Both the position numbers and the translations under genes were made by a program. The notes under the pieces were generated by a model. It saw only the letters and a list, made by a program, of their open reading frames with translations. It was not told where the DNA came from and ran no database searches. A DNA stretch of 64,000 nt from Komagataeibacter medellinensis NBRC 3288 (lineage in GTDB: Bacteria > Pseudomonadota > Alphaproteobacteria > Acetobacterales > Acetobacteraceae), in assembly GCF_000182745.2 (NCBI RefSeq), contig NC_016027.1:809001-873000 (forward strand), read 5' to 3'. Each line of letters begins with the position of its first letter. Within the stretch, counting starts at the first letter, position 1. This document shows positions 1 to 10,286 of this stretch, one piece after another.

Positions 1-272
1 TCGTCATCCGAGCCCGTCAGGATGATGATCGGGATCCGCTTGCCCTTGCGCCGCAGATCGGCACAGAAATCACGACCGTCCCCATCAGGCAGAGACACAT
101 CAAGGATGATCGCATCGAAGCGCGCCCCCGGTACCTGCAGCTTTTCCCACGCTTCGGCGACGGAGCCTGCCTCGATCGCTTCAAATTCACCATCAATCTG
201 TAGCTGTTCAACGAGCATTTGACGTAAAGTCTGATCGTCGTCCGCTATCAGTATGGGACGTGCTCCTGCCAT
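1..272 (-). CDS. Response regulator, receiver domain (C-terminal part outside the window)
   Basis: The 90 visible residues form a CheY-like receiver domain: an acidic pocket D11-D13, a phospho-acceptor D58 in ILDVSLPDGDG, and the conserved T86 at the end of the next strand (IIILTG). Such domains accept phosphate from a sensor kinase. The output domain lies beyond the window edge, so whether this is a transcription factor or a single-domain regulator cannot be told. The ATG at 272 is the only start that leaves the first beta strand intact. It is divergent from the L,D-transpeptidase gene at 443, with about 170 bp between them for both promoters. Confidence 0.85.
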   Translation of the reverse strand, partial: MAGARPILIADDDQTLRQMLVEQLQIDGEFEAIEAGSVAEAWEKLQVPGARFDAIILDVSLPDGDGRDFCADLRRKGKRIPIIILTGSDD

Positions 273-442
273 CGAACCCTCTTTATCACTTTATAGTTCC
301 CACCCATTATCGGGTCGGTTCCTGTCTTGCCGTTCATGCCCCGCAATGCAACCCGTCCGGCGTATGAACCGACGGCCATCATGCCACGTGCAGTCGAATC
401 AGGCTGCAGATAACATACACAAGACCCGATCCAGAGGAATTC

Positions 443-955
443 ATGATACGCGCTATTTTACAAACGAATACGGGGCTGGACGCACAACTGCATTGCATGG
501 GCGCAAACATGCCCGCCATTATTGGCGCAGGCGGCGTCAAAACCTGCAAGATTGAGGGAGATTGCGCAACCCCGGCCGGTATCTGGCCCCTGCGGCGCGT
601 GTTCTACCGTGCCGACCGGGTGGCATCACCTGTTTGTCATCTGCCCATGGAGCCGCTGTGCCCGCATGATGGATGGTGCGACGACCCCACCCATCCCGAC
701 TACAACCGCCACGTTATCCTGCCCCACCCCGCCCGGCACGAGCGGCTGTGGCGTGATGATCACGTTTACGATATTCTGGTTGTGCTCGGTTATAACGACG
801 ATCCCGTCCAATCCGGCCGGGGATCTGCCATCTTCCTCCACCTGCCGCCACGCGGCGGCCGACCGACCGAAGGCTGCATTGCCCTGGCCGAACCGCTCCT
901 GCGCCATCTGCTGGCGGCGGGGCTGGAAGCAATCGAGGTCAGACCACCGGCATAG
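443..955 (+). CDS. L,D-transpeptidase (YkuD) family protein
   Basis: A 170-residue protein with the YkuD-type catalytic signature. H133 in IFLHLPP and the nucleophile C145 in PTEGCIAL have the spacing expected of the family, with TEGC replacing the usual SHGC. Family members cross-link peptidoglycan through 3-3 bonds or attach proteins to it. No signal peptide is obvious, so the protein may be short-form or exported in another way. The start has a good ribosome site (AGAGGAATTC before the ATG). The 3' end overlaps the convergent antiporter gene by 17 bp. Confidence 0.8.
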   Translation: MIRAILQTNTGLDAQLHCMGANMPAIIGAGGVKTCKIEGDCATPAGIWPLRRVFYRADRVASPVCHLPMEPLCPHDGWCDDPTHPDYNRHVILPHPARHERLWRDDHVYDILVVLGYNDDPVQSGRGSAIFLHLPPRGGRPTEGCIALAEPLLRHLLAAGLEAIEVRPPA

Positions 956-2801
956 CATCACGCGTGGCAGACGGAAGGCTGGCCGCCTTTGTCGCCGGGT
1001 CGGGCGGCACGAAACGGATGATGATGTCGCCTTCCGCCGCTTCGACAGGAATCACGTCCTCGGCGGAGCATATCCAGATCGCGGTGCCCTTGCGGATGAC
1101 CATGAACAGCATGGCCGGGGCATGGAGCAACGTCTCCTCCCCCGCTTCCGCGCCCATGATGTGGCTGGCAAAGCGCCAGCCCTGTGCGTACAGCGAATCG
1201 ATAAGCGAGAAATTCCACCCCGGCTCTCCCAGCACCTTGCCGCGCGAATCACGGCTCAGCCCATGGTACAGGTCCAGCCTTGCTATGCCCGGACTGACCT
1301 GGAACACGCGCTGGCGCCCCAGGTCAGGCGCCATGCGCGCGCAGACAAGGCCGTTATAGATCGCATCCGGTGTTGCCGCGATCAGGTAGTCTGCCGGGCG
1401 TTCCTCCAGGCTTTCCTGCCCCGCATCCGACAGCAGTTCGGCGCTCAGGATCGGTACCCCCAGCCTGGCCGCCTTGTTCAACGCGGGGGCGTAGGTATCG
1501 ACCAGCAGTACGGGTATGCCCTGGTCATGCACCACGCGGGCCAGGTTGGTGGACCACGCATTGGCCCCCATGATGGCCAGCGCCGGTTCATCGGACAGGG
1601 TCAGACGCAGCCCGCGTGCCAGTGGCCGCAACGAGAAGCCGTGCAGGATCATGGTGGATGCGATCAGCGCGAATACGGCGGGGGTGATCAGGTTGGCGCC
1701 GGGGTAGCCTGCATCGCGCAGTTGCAGCCCGACTACACCCGCCACCGCCGCCGCAACGATGCCGCGCGGCGCGATCCAGCCCACGAACAGCCGCTCCTGC
1801 CACGACATACTGGCCCCGATGGTGGACAGGAAGATACCCAGTGGCCTGACCACGAACATGACCGTGAATGTCAGTGCCATGATGGGCAGGGAGAGCTGGG
1901 TCAGCAGTGTGCGCTGCAAGTCTGCCGTCAGCAGCACGAACAGACACGACACCACGATCACACCCAGCGATTCCTTGATGCGCTGGAGTTCCGACATGCC
2001 GGTCACATGCAGGTTGGCCAGCGCCATGCCGAACACGGTGGCGGCCATCAGCCCCGCCCCCTGCATGATCAGGTTGCAGAACGCCGCAACCCCCATGGCA
2101 AATGCCAGGATGATGGGAATGCGCAGGATCTCGGGCAGCAGGTCACGCGCCGAGAGGAACTTGATCAACATGGCAGGAAAGACGCCACAGGCGATCGAGA
2201 ACATGGTGGCGAACAGAAGGTGCGGCCCAATCTCCATGGCCGCAAGCGATAGCCCCGATGTGTTTGAGGGGCGCAGCAGCAGGCATTCCAGTACCAGTGT
2301 GGCCAGGATGGCGGCAATCGGGTCATTGACGATCGCCTCCCACCGCAGGAAGGTAGCCACCCGTGGCCGCAGCTTGGTATGACGCAGCAGCGGCAGCACC
2401 ACCGTGGGGCCGGTCACCACCACGATCGCGCCGAACAACCACGCCGTGCCCCATGGCAGGTGGCCGACATAATGCGCGGCCATCGAGCCGAGCACCCAGT
2501 TGATGGGCAGGGCCGCCGCCGTCAGGCGCAGCACGCCCTCGCCTGATTCACGCCATTGCCGCAGGTCGAGCGCAAGCCCGCCTTCAAACACGATGAACGC
2601 CACCGCCATGGACACCAGCGGGTGGAAATACGGCCCGATCGCCGCCGCCGGGTGCAAGAGTCCCAGCCCCGGCCCATAGGCCAGACCCAGCGCGAACAGC
2701 AGCACGATGGCGGGCAGCTTGAAGCGCCACGCCACCCACTGCGCCGCGATCCCACCGCCCAGCACGCACAGAATTCCTATGGCAAGGTTAGTTGCCTGCA
2801 T
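939..2801 (-). CDS. Cation:proton antiporter (CPA1, NhaP-like) with C-terminal nucleotide-binding-like domain
   Basis: A polytopic membrane protein of about 620 residues. The first ~400 residues are hydrophobic helices in the Na+/H+ exchanger pattern, including LFALGLAYGPGLGLL, FEGGLALDLR and VNDPIAAILATLVLE; the ND in the last is the family ion-binding position. It is followed by a Rossmann-like TrkA-N-type domain (ALAIMGANAWSTNLARVV, then VLLVDTYAPALNKAA). The likely role is Na+ or K+ efflux in exchange for protons for pH homeostasis, relevant to an acid-producing organism; ion specificity is inference. The ATG at 2801 follows a purine-rich GGGTGGGATACGGGC. An in-frame start at 2843 would add 14 residues. 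Confidence 0.85.
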   Translation of the reverse strand: MQATNLAIGILCVLGGGIAAQWVAWRFKLPAIVLLFALGLAYGPGLGLLHPAAAIGPYFHPLVSMAVAFIVFEGGLALDLRQWRESGEGVLRLTAAALPINWVLGSMAAHYVGHLPWGTAWLFGAIVVVTGPTVVLPLLRHTKLRPRVATFLRWEAIVNDPIAAILATLVLECLLLRPSNTSGLSLAAMEIGPHLLFATMFSIACGVFPAMLIKFLSARDLLPEILRIPIILAFAMGVAAFCNLIMQGAGLMAATVFGMALANLHVTGMSELQRIKESLGVIVVSCLFVLLTADLQRTLLTQLSLPIMALTFTVMFVVRPLGIFLSTIGASMSWQERLFVGWIAPRGIVAAAVAGVVGLQLRDAGYPGANLITPAVFALIASTMILHGFSLRPLARGLRLTLSDEPALAIMGANAWSTNLARVVHDQGIPVLLVDTYAPALNKAARLGVPILSAELLSDAGQESLEERPADYLIAATPDAIYNGLVCARMAPDLGRQRVFQVSPGIARLDLYHGLSRDSRGKVLGEPGWNFSLIDSLYAQGWRFASHIMGAEAGEETLLHAPAMLFMVIRKGTAIWICSAEDVIPVEAAEGDIIIRFVPPDPATKAASLPSATRDAMPVV

Positions 2802-2904
2802 GCCCGTATCCCACCCTGTTGCAAACGCCCCGCCGCCTGCCAACTGCGCGCTTGCGGGCAGGGAATGCGATCATGGCGTATCTGATTTAACCGATACGTA
2901 TATA

Positions 2905-4200
2905 TCAGCTATCGCGCTGCATGATGGCAGCAAAAAAACCATCCGTGTGGTGCTGGAGGGGTGTCAGGCTCACCTGCCCGTCCGTGCTCAGGCCGGGTGG
3001 CAGGTCATCCTGCGCCGCATCGGGCGCCACCAGAGAAAAGGCGGGATTGCGCGCAAGGAAAGCCGCGATCTGGTCGCCATTTTCCTCCCGCAGCACGGAG
3101 CATGTGGCGTACACCATGCGCCCGCCGGGGCGGACCAGGGTGGCCGCGCGGTCAATGATCCCAGCCTGCTTGGCGGTCAGTTCCAGCAGGTCCTGCTCAC
3201 GCAGGCGCAGGCGGGCATCGGGGTTACGCCGCCATGTGCCGGTGCCGGTACACGGCGCATCGACCAGAACACGGTCAAAGCTGCCGGCACGCCTGCGCGC
3301 CCAGCGGTCGCCCGCCACCAGCAGGTGGCGCTCGGCATTATGAACGCCTGCGCGGCGCAGGCGGCGCACAGCGCCTTCCAGCCGGGGTTCGGATACGTCA
3401 CACGCTACGATATGGCCGCGATTCTCCATGGTCATGGCCATGCCCAGCGTTTTGCCCGCAGCGCCCGCGCAGTAATCCAGCACGCGCATGCCGGGGCGCG
3501 CGCCCACGGCGGCCACCACAAGCTGGCTGCCTTCGTCCTGTATCTCGATCAGGCCATTGCGGAAGGCCATGCTGGAGGTGACCGGCTGGCGCCCCGCCAC
3601 CCGCAGCCCCCATGGCGAAAGCGTGGTCTCTTCCGCCAGGATACCATCCCCGTCCAGTGCCGCGCGCGCGGTGGCACGGTCGGATTTGAGCAGGTTGACC
3701 CGCAGGTCCAGCGTGGCCTCGCCATCCATGGCGGCAAGCTCGGATTCCAGCCCGTCGCCAAAGGTGCGTTCAAGCCGGGGCAGCAGCCAGTCCGGCACTT
3801 CAAGCCTGACCGCGCGCGGCATGTCCGCATGCACCATTGCCTGGCCGTGCAGATGGTCATACAGCGCGCTTTCATGCCCGATCAGCCCCAGCGGGGCATA
3901 CCGCCCGCCGGTAAACAGTTCGCGCGGGTTTTCGTGGGTACCCGGTTCCAGCGCCATCATGGCCAGCACCAGCGTGCGCGGCGTGACCTGCCCGCCCACG
4001 CGCCCGATCCACCAGTGCAGCCTGCGCCAGTGGCGCAGCACGCGCCACACCCGCGCCGATATGGCGCGGCGGTCGCCGCCCCCAATATAGCGCCGTTCAC
4101 GGAAGAAGGCGTTGGCCAGCGCATCGGCGGGCCGCTGCGGCGTTGCCTCCATTGCGGCAAGCAGGTCAATGGCGGCGGAAAGCCGTGCGCTGGGTGTCAT
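2905..4200 (-). CDS. rsmB: RsmB/NOP-family rRNA (cytosine-C5) methyltransferase
   Basis: The protein has 431 residues. An N-terminal NusB-like helical region (about 1-140) is followed by a SAM-dependent methyltransferase domain with a GMRVLDYCAGAAGKT motif I. Two catalytic cysteines are visible: C317 in VDAPCTGTGTWRRNP (motif IV) and C367 in YATCSVLREEN (motif VI). This is the dual-cysteine arrangement of m5C RNA methyltransferases; RsmB modifies C967 of 16S rRNA, while the exact target here is inferred. It lies 37 bp downstream of guaB on the same strand, probably in the same transcript. Confidence 0.88.
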   Translation of the reverse strand: MTPSARLSAAIDLLAAMEATPQRPADALANAFFRERRYIGGGDRRAISARVWRVLRHWRRLHWWIGRVGGQVTPRTLVLAMMALEPGTHENPRELFTGGRYAPLGLIGHESALYDHLHGQAMVHADMPRAVRLEVPDWLLPRLERTFGDGLESELAAMDGEATLDLRVNLLKSDRATARAALDGDGILAEETTLSPWGLRVAGRQPVTSSMAFRNGLIEIQDEGSQLVVAAVGARPGMRVLDYCAGAAGKTLGMAMTMENRGHIVACDVSEPRLEGAVRRLRRAGVHNAERHLLVAGDRWARRRAGSFDRVLVDAPCTGTGTWRRNPDARLRLREQDLLELTAKQAGIIDRAATLVRPGGRMVYATCSVLREENGDQIAAFLARNPAFSLVAPDAAQDDLPPGLSTDGQVSLTPLQHHTDGFFAAIMQRDS

Positions 4201-4237
4201 GAATTATGGAACCGTTACTGTGGAAAGACCGGCAGGA

Positions 4238-5755
<1,518 letters not shown>

Positions 5756-5963
5756 TCAGCGGATGGCGGCTTCCCCGCGCCTCGGGTCACCGACCGTTGG
5801 CGCTCCCTCTTAGGGGGCTGCGGGCCTGCTGGCAAGCCTTACACGCAATCCGCATGCGCTTTATTGTAAATAACAGGGCCAAAATACCCTGCGGTCTGAA
5901 ACGCAGAAAAAAGTTTTTGGTGAATCTGGTTGCCAAAAAGCTTCAAGGAATACCGCTCTTTAA

Positions 5964-6123
5964 GAGGCTATTTGAAAAGTCGGGTTCAATAATATCCTGA
6001 AATTATAAAAGTTTTTGGTAAAGCTTTTTCCAAAAAGCTTCAGAAGACGCCGCCTTTTTGAAAAAAGGCGACACCCAAAAACTTTTCTTATTTTTTATCA
6101 ATGATTTGTTTTCAAACAATCTC
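5964..6123 (+). mobile_element. MITE-like element, 160 bp (copy 1), inserted in a palindromic unit
   Basis: The element begins GAGGCTATTTGAAAA and ends with the reverse complement of GAGATTGTTTGAAAA, matching at 12 of 15 positions. It is flanked by TAA on the left (5961-5963) and TAA on the right (6124-6126), the 3-bp TNA-type duplication made by many IS5-family elements. It has no coding capacity. Its centre (6007-6086) is itself a complete palindromic unit. A copy of nearly identical length and sequence lies at 48213-48371. The autonomous parent is not in the window. Confidence 0.75.
6007..6086 (+). repeat. Palindromic repeat unit (copy 2), carried inside the MITE
   Basis: A complete 80-nt unit. 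The outer stem is AAAAGTTTTTGG with CCAAAAACTTTT. Inside it are hairpin 1 (AAGCTTTTT/AAAAAGCTT) and hairpin 2 (CGCCTTTTT/AAAAAGGCG). It is near-identical to the copy at 48255-48334 inside the other MITE. Confidence 0.85.
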
Positions 6124-6163
6124 TAAAAAAAGACGGCACCCAAAAAACTTTTGTCATATCCCT

Positions 6164-6949
6164 TTATGCGTACAGCCGCAGCCCATCATAAGCAGCCTCC
6201 ACGCCCACGGGCAGGTTGGCCTGCATCCAGCCCCAGTCCATGTCCGGACCCATATGGGTCAGCACCGTGCGGCGCGGCTGGATAATCTCGCGCCAGCGCA
6301 GCACCTGCGCCAGCCACCCGTGAGAGGGATGGGTCTCGCGCTGGAAGCAGCCCACCACCCACGTATCCACCCCGCGCAGCGTGTCCAGCGCCGTCTCATC
6401 CAGTTCGGCCACATCGGTGCAATAGGCCATGGGGCCGGCGCGCAGGCCCAGCGTTTCGGTCGTGCCATGGCGCTGGGCAAATACCTGCACCGTCATCCCC
6501 GCCATGGTATGGGTGGATGGCAGCGTGACATGGCGCACATCGAGCACCGGGCGGAAAATGCGCGGCGGGGTCCACGGGCGGAAGGCATAGTCAAAGCGCA
6601 GGCTGATCTCGTCCATCACCTCTGCCGTGCCATAAACCGGCAGCGCACCGCCTATGATGCGGTTGATGGCCCGCAACTCATCCAAGCCTGCAATATGGTC
6701 GGCATGGGCATGGGTATAGACCACCCCATCTACCGTGCCGATGCACTGGGCCAGCAGCTGGTCGCGCAGGTCCGGCCCGGTATCGACCAGCAGCCTGCGG
6801 CCCGGCCCGTCATCAATGATGACCGATGAGCGGGTGCGCCGGTTGCGCGGCTCGCCGGGGTCGCATTCGCCCCAGTCCCCTGCCCCGTCCGCCCCGCCCA
6901 CCATGGGCACACCTGCCGAACCGGCACAGCCAAGGATGATCATTTCCAT
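6164..6949 (-). CDS. MBL-fold metallo-hydrolase (PhnP-like)
   Basis: A 261-residue metallo-beta-lactamase-fold protein. The metal-binding motif is T-H-A-H-A-D-H (H80, H82, D84, H85), with LLVDTGPD upstream and further conserved histidines downstream (STHTMAG; LTHMGPD). The N-terminal GCAGSAGVP resembles the PhnP/YycJ subgroup, which includes cyclic-phosphate phosphodiesterases; the substrate here is unknown. It follows the TatD-like gene by 3 bp and is the last gene of the mltB-to-MBL run. The shared operon with metG and tatD recurs in alphaproteobacteria and suggests a nucleic-acid or housekeeping role. Confidence 0.85.
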   Translation of the reverse strand: MEMIILGCAGSAGVPMVGGADGAGDWGECDPGEPRNRRTRSSVIIDDGPGRRLLVDTGPDLRDQLLAQCIGTVDGVVYTHAHADHIAGLDELRAINRIIGGALPVYGTAEVMDEISLRFDYAFRPWTPPRIFRPVLDVRHVTLPSTHTMAGMTVQVFAQRHGTTETLGLRAGPMAYCTDVAELDETALDTLRGVDTWVVGCFQRETHPSHGWLAQVLRWREIIQPRRTVLTHMGPDMDWGWMQANLPVGVEAAYDGLRLYA

Positions 6950-6952
6950 CGC

Positions 6953-7750
6953 TCAGACCGCCCTGCTGAACAGGCGACTGAAATTGCGCGTGGTCATCTG
7001 CGCGAATGCGGCATCCTCCATCCCGCGCAGTTCGGCCAGAACGCGGGCGGTATAGGCCACATAGCCCGGCTCATTGCGCTTGCCACGGCGCGGCACGGGA
7101 GCAAGGAAGGGCGAATCCGTCTCAATCAGCAGCCGGTCATCGGGCACATCCTTCGCCACGTCGCGCACCGACTGTGCACGATTGAACGTGGCAATACCGG
7201 AAAAGCTGATATACCCCCCCAGTTCCAGCGCGCCCGCCGCCAGTTCCGGCCCGGATGAGAAGCAGTGGATCAGGAACGGAAACGCGCCCCTGTTTTCCGT
7301 CTCGTCGCGCAGGATGGCCAGCATATCCCCATCCGCCTCACGCGTGTGGATCACCAGCGGCAGGCCGGTGCGGCGTGCGGCGTCGATATGCACGCGGAAG
7401 CTTTCATGCTGCTTCGGCCTGATTTCGGGCCGGCCGTGAAAATAGTCCAGCCCGCTTTCGCCAATGCCCACCACGCGCGGGTCATCGGTCATGGCCACCA
7501 GTTCCGCAACAGCGGGCAGCGCCTCTTCATCAACATGGTCGGGATGGGTACCGATGGTGCACCACACCCGCAGGTCCGGCGCATCCAGCGCAGCCAGTTT
7601 CTTCTGCTGGTCAGCACGTGAGAGGCGGGTCCCGATGGTCACCATGCCATCCACCCCGGCCTGTTGCGCGCGGGCCAGGATTTCGGGCATTTCCTCGTCG
7701 GAAAAATGGTCGAGGTGACAGTGGGAGTCGGTCAGTCCCGTACGGGTCAT
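6953..7750 (-). CDS. TatD-family metal-dependent hydrolase (YcfH-like DNase)
   Basis: The 265-residue length is standard for the family. A TIM-barrel amidohydrolase fold is indicated by the N-terminal TDSHCHLDHF (metal ligands H10 and H12), the GESGLDYF glutamate motif, VIHTREAD, IHCFSS and the C-terminal LIETDSPFLAP. TatD/YcfH proteins are divalent-metal 3'-5' exonucleases or deoxyribonucleases. Its start overlaps the metG stop by 4 bp (ATGA), so translation is probably coupled. The metG-tatD-MBL order is widespread in proteobacteria. Confidence 0.9.
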   Translation of the reverse strand: MTRTGLTDSHCHLDHFSDEEMPEILARAQQAGVDGMVTIGTRLSRADQQKKLAALDAPDLRVWCTIGTHPDHVDEEALPAVAELVAMTDDPRVVGIGESGLDYFHGRPEIRPKQHESFRVHIDAARRTGLPLVIHTREADGDMLAILRDETENRGAFPFLIHCFSSGPELAAGALELGGYISFSGIATFNRAQSVRDVAKDVPDDRLLIETDSPFLAPVPRRGKRNEPGYVAYTARVLAELRGMEDAAFAQMTTRNFSRLFSRAV

Positions 7751-9285
7751 GAAGCCTCCGGTTCGACATAACGGGGGAAGATGCCCTGCGGTGCGGGCAG
7801 CACGCGCCCCGCCGGCAGCGCCGTGGCGAGAGCGGCAAAATCGCGCTCGCCCGCCTCAACACCGAGCTGGGTCAGCATCTTGTCCATGCTGCCGGGCATG
7901 TAGGGCTGGAGCACGGTGGCTATGATGCGCAGCGCATCGGCCAGCACACGCAGCACGTCGCCCATACGGGCGGCATCGGTCTTCTTCAGCTTCCAGGGCG
8001 CCTGATGGTCGATATAGGCGTTGCATGCGCGGATGAGCTTCCACACCTCTTCCAGCGCATCGGTCAGGGCCTGGCGGTCGATCTGTTCATGCATGATCTG
8101 CGGCAACAGGCTGGCGGTGGCGAGCAGCTTCGTGTCCTCGGGCGTGTGAGTGCCCTGCGGGGGCAGCTTTCCATCGCAGTTGCGCGCGATCTGCGAGAGC
8201 GTGCGCTGGGCCAGGTTGCCCAGGTCATTGGCCAGTTCGACATTCATGCGCGAGATGATGGCGCGACGGCTCAGGTCGCTATCACCACCAAAGGGCATCT
8301 CGCGCATCAGGAAAAAGCGGATCGGATCAAGACCGAATTCGCGCACCAGATCACGCGGGTCCACCACGTTGCCCACCGACTTGCTCATCTTCTGGCCTTC
8401 GATGGTCCACCATCCGTGCGAGAACACGCGCTCGGGCAAGGGCAGGTCCGCCGCCATAAGCAGGGCCGGCCAGTAGATGGCATGGAAGCGCAGGATGTCC
8501 TTGCCCACCAGATGCAGGTTGGGCGGCCAGAAATCCCAGCGTGGCGCGTTCCCGTCGGGATAGCCCACAGCGGAAAGGTAGTTGGCCAGCGCATCCACCC
8601 ACACATACATCACATGCTTCGGGTCACCCGGCACCGGAATGCCCCAGTTGAAGCTGGTGCGGCTGATCGACAGGTCACGCAGACCCTGCCTCACGAAGCT
8701 CGCCACCTCATTACGGCGGCTTGCGGGTTCGATAAAGCCGGGGCGGGTTTCATACAGTTCGAGCAGCCGGTCCCCGAATTTGGACAGGTCAAAGAAGTAG
8801 GACGGCTCCTTTACCCATTCAACGGCGGCGCCGGTGGGGGCGACCTTCTTGCCGTTCGGGTCGTCAACCAGTTCTTCTTCACCATAGAAGCATTCATCGC
8901 GTGTGGCGTACCAACCTTCATAGGCGCCAAGGTAGATATGGCCGTTTTCCTCCAGCTTTTTCCACAGTGCCTGCGCGCCCTGTAAGTGGCGCGGTTCGGT
9001 GGTGCGGATGAAGTCATCGTACGAAATGCCCATCGTGTCGTACATGTCACGGAAATCGGCCGCGACCCGGTCGGCAAAGGCAATGGGGGTCATATCGGCT
9101 GCCTGTGCCGCCTGTTCCACCTTCTGGCCGTGCTCGTCCGTTCCGGTCAGGAAGAAGACATCAAACCCAGCCAGCCGCTTGAAGCGCGCGATCACGTCGG
9201 CTGCGACGGAGGTGTAGGCGTGGCCGATATGGGGCGCCCCGTTCACGTAATAGATCGGTGTTGTGACGTAGTAGCGCCGTGTCAT
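7747..9285 (-). CDS. metG: Methionyl-tRNA synthetase
   Basis: Charges tRNA-Met with methionine. The 512-residue class I enzyme has its HIGH motif at residues 19-22 (GAPHIGHAYTS) and the KMSKS loop at 299-303 (GQKMSKSVG). The CP insertion around residues 125-150 lacks the four-cysteine zinc knuckle of E. coli MetG, and no C-terminal EMAP/Trbp111-type tRNA-binding domain follows the anticodon-binding region, so this is the compact form. The start overlaps the holB stop by 4 bp, and the end overlaps the TatD-like gene by 4 bp. Confidence 0.97.
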   Translation of the reverse strand: MTRRYYVTTPIYYVNGAPHIGHAYTSVAADVIARFKRLAGFDVFFLTGTDEHGQKVEQAAQAADMTPIAFADRVAADFRDMYDTMGISYDDFIRTTEPRHLQGAQALWKKLEENGHIYLGAYEGWYATRDECFYGEEELVDDPNGKKVAPTGAAVEWVKEPSYFFDLSKFGDRLLELYETRPGFIEPASRRNEVASFVRQGLRDLSISRTSFNWGIPVPGDPKHVMYVWVDALANYLSAVGYPDGNAPRWDFWPPNLHLVGKDILRFHAIYWPALLMAADLPLPERVFSHGWWTIEGQKMSKSVGNVVDPRDLVREFGLDPIRFFLMREMPFGGDSDLSRRAIISRMNVELANDLGNLAQRTLSQIARNCDGKLPPQGTHTPEDTKLLATASLLPQIMHEQIDRQALTDALEEVWKLIRACNAYIDHQAPWKLKKTDAARMGDVLRVLADALRIIATVLQPYMPGSMDKMLTQLGVEAGERDFAALATALPAGRVLPAPQGIFPRYVEPEAS

Positions 9286-10286
9286 ATTTCACTCACCCGC
9301 GCAAGCGCCGTAAGCAGCGCCTGCTGTTTATCCAGATTGAATTGTTCGGTCTCGGCGCGCAGGCGCACCATGTCCTGCCACAACAGGGCCATGCGCGCCG
9401 GGCGCAGATCACCGGCATGGGGCGTGGCCGTGTTGCGGGCCAGGTCGCATGCCCTGTCAGATATGGCATCGCAGAGCAGATCGAAAAAGACGCAAAAGCC
9501 ATTTTCCTGTGCCAGCACCCCTGCCGCCAGGTCATATGCCCGCTCCTGATCCACCCCGCCTGCCATGACATTCGCCACAAGGGCCGCCAGTTCCACTCCA
9601 CCCGCGCGCAGCAGTTCCACCGCCCGCCCCGGCGCGCCGTGGGCCAGCGCCAGTATGGCCTCAAGCTGTTCGGTCGGCGGTGCGTCGGGCAGGCTGGCCA
9701 GCACGGTGCGCATGGCCGCCCCGTCCAGCGCGGACAGACTCAGCACCCGGCAGCGGCTGCGTATGGTGGGCAGCAGGCGGCCGGGCATGGCGGCGGTCAG
9801 GATCAGGATCGCGCGTTCGGGCGGTTCCTCCAGTATTTTCAGGATGGCGTTGGCCGCCGTGCGGTTCATGTAATCCGCGCCATCCACGATCACCACGCGC
9901 CAGCCCCCCTCGGCCGCCGTGCGGTGCAGGAAGGTGCCGATGGGGCGGACATCATCGGCCACGATTTCGCGCCGCAGGGGGGGGCTTGCGCCCTTTTTCG
10001 TCTTTTTGCGGCTCTTTTCATTCACGCTGCGCGCAATGACCAGCAGGTCGGCATGGGTGCCCGCCGCAACCCTGCGGCCGACGGGGCTGTCATGGTCCAT
10101 GGCACCCAGCAGGGCGCGCGCCATCATGAAGGCCATCGTGGCCTTGCCCACCCCTTCCGGCCCGGTCAGCAACCACGCATGGTGCAGCCTGCCAGTGCGG
10201 ATGACGGACAGGAACTGCGCCCATGCCGCGTCATGCCCCACAAGCTGGCGGCAGGTGCGCGGGTCATCCGTCGGCAGTTCCGCCAT
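9282..10286 (-). CDS. holB: DNA polymerase III subunit delta'
   Basis: Clamp-loader AAA+ subunit of the replicative polymerase. The 334-residue protein carries a Walker A-like GPEGVGKATM near residue 42 and the delta'-type sensor region VIVDGADYMNRTAANAILKILEEPP, followed by the RSRCR sensor motif. The chosen ATG at 10286 overlaps the tmk stop (TGATG) and has AGGG six bases upstream. An in-frame TTG at 10292 is a less likely alternative. The tmk-holB-metG order is conserved in alphaproteobacteria. Confidence 0.93.
   Translation of the reverse strand: MAELPTDDPRTCRQLVGHDAAWAQFLSVIRTGRLHHAWLLTGPEGVGKATMAFMMARALLGAMDHDSPVGRRVAAGTHADLLVIARSVNEKSRKKTKKGASPPLRREIVADDVRPIGTFLHRTAAEGGWRVVIVDGADYMNRTAANAILKILEEPPERAILILTAAMPGRLLPTIRSRCRVLSLSALDGAAMRTVLASLPDAPPTEQLEAILALAHGAPGRAVELLRAGGVELAALVANVMAGGVDQERAYDLAAGVLAQENGFCVFFDLLCDAISDRACDLARNTATPHAGDLRPARMALLWQDMVRLRAETEQFNLDKQQALLTALARVSEI

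Larger units (their letters stand above)
5909..6152 (+). repeat. Palindromic repeat unit (copy 1), split by a MITE-like insertion
   Basis: The left part (5909-5963) starts AAAAGTTTTTGG and runs through the first hairpin into the rising arm of the second. The right part (6124-6152) resumes with the falling arm and the closing CCCAAAAAACTTTT. Removing 5964-6126 restores one ~80-nt unit like the other copies, with an outer stem, a GAA...TTC hairpin and a CCG..TCTTT/AAAGA..CGG hairpin. The gap between guaB and the MBL hydrolase gene contains no supported gene. Confidence 0.8.

Noticed and set aside
522-2252. A 576-codon plus-strand frame overlapping the L,D-transpeptidase and antiporter genes
   Set aside because: The two real genes explain the whole interval, and the translation is compositionally abnormal.
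5909-6152. A CRISPR array made of the AT-rich repeats
   Set aside because: The repeats are long palindromic units scattered over the window, not short direct repeats with regular unique spacers. No cas gene is present.
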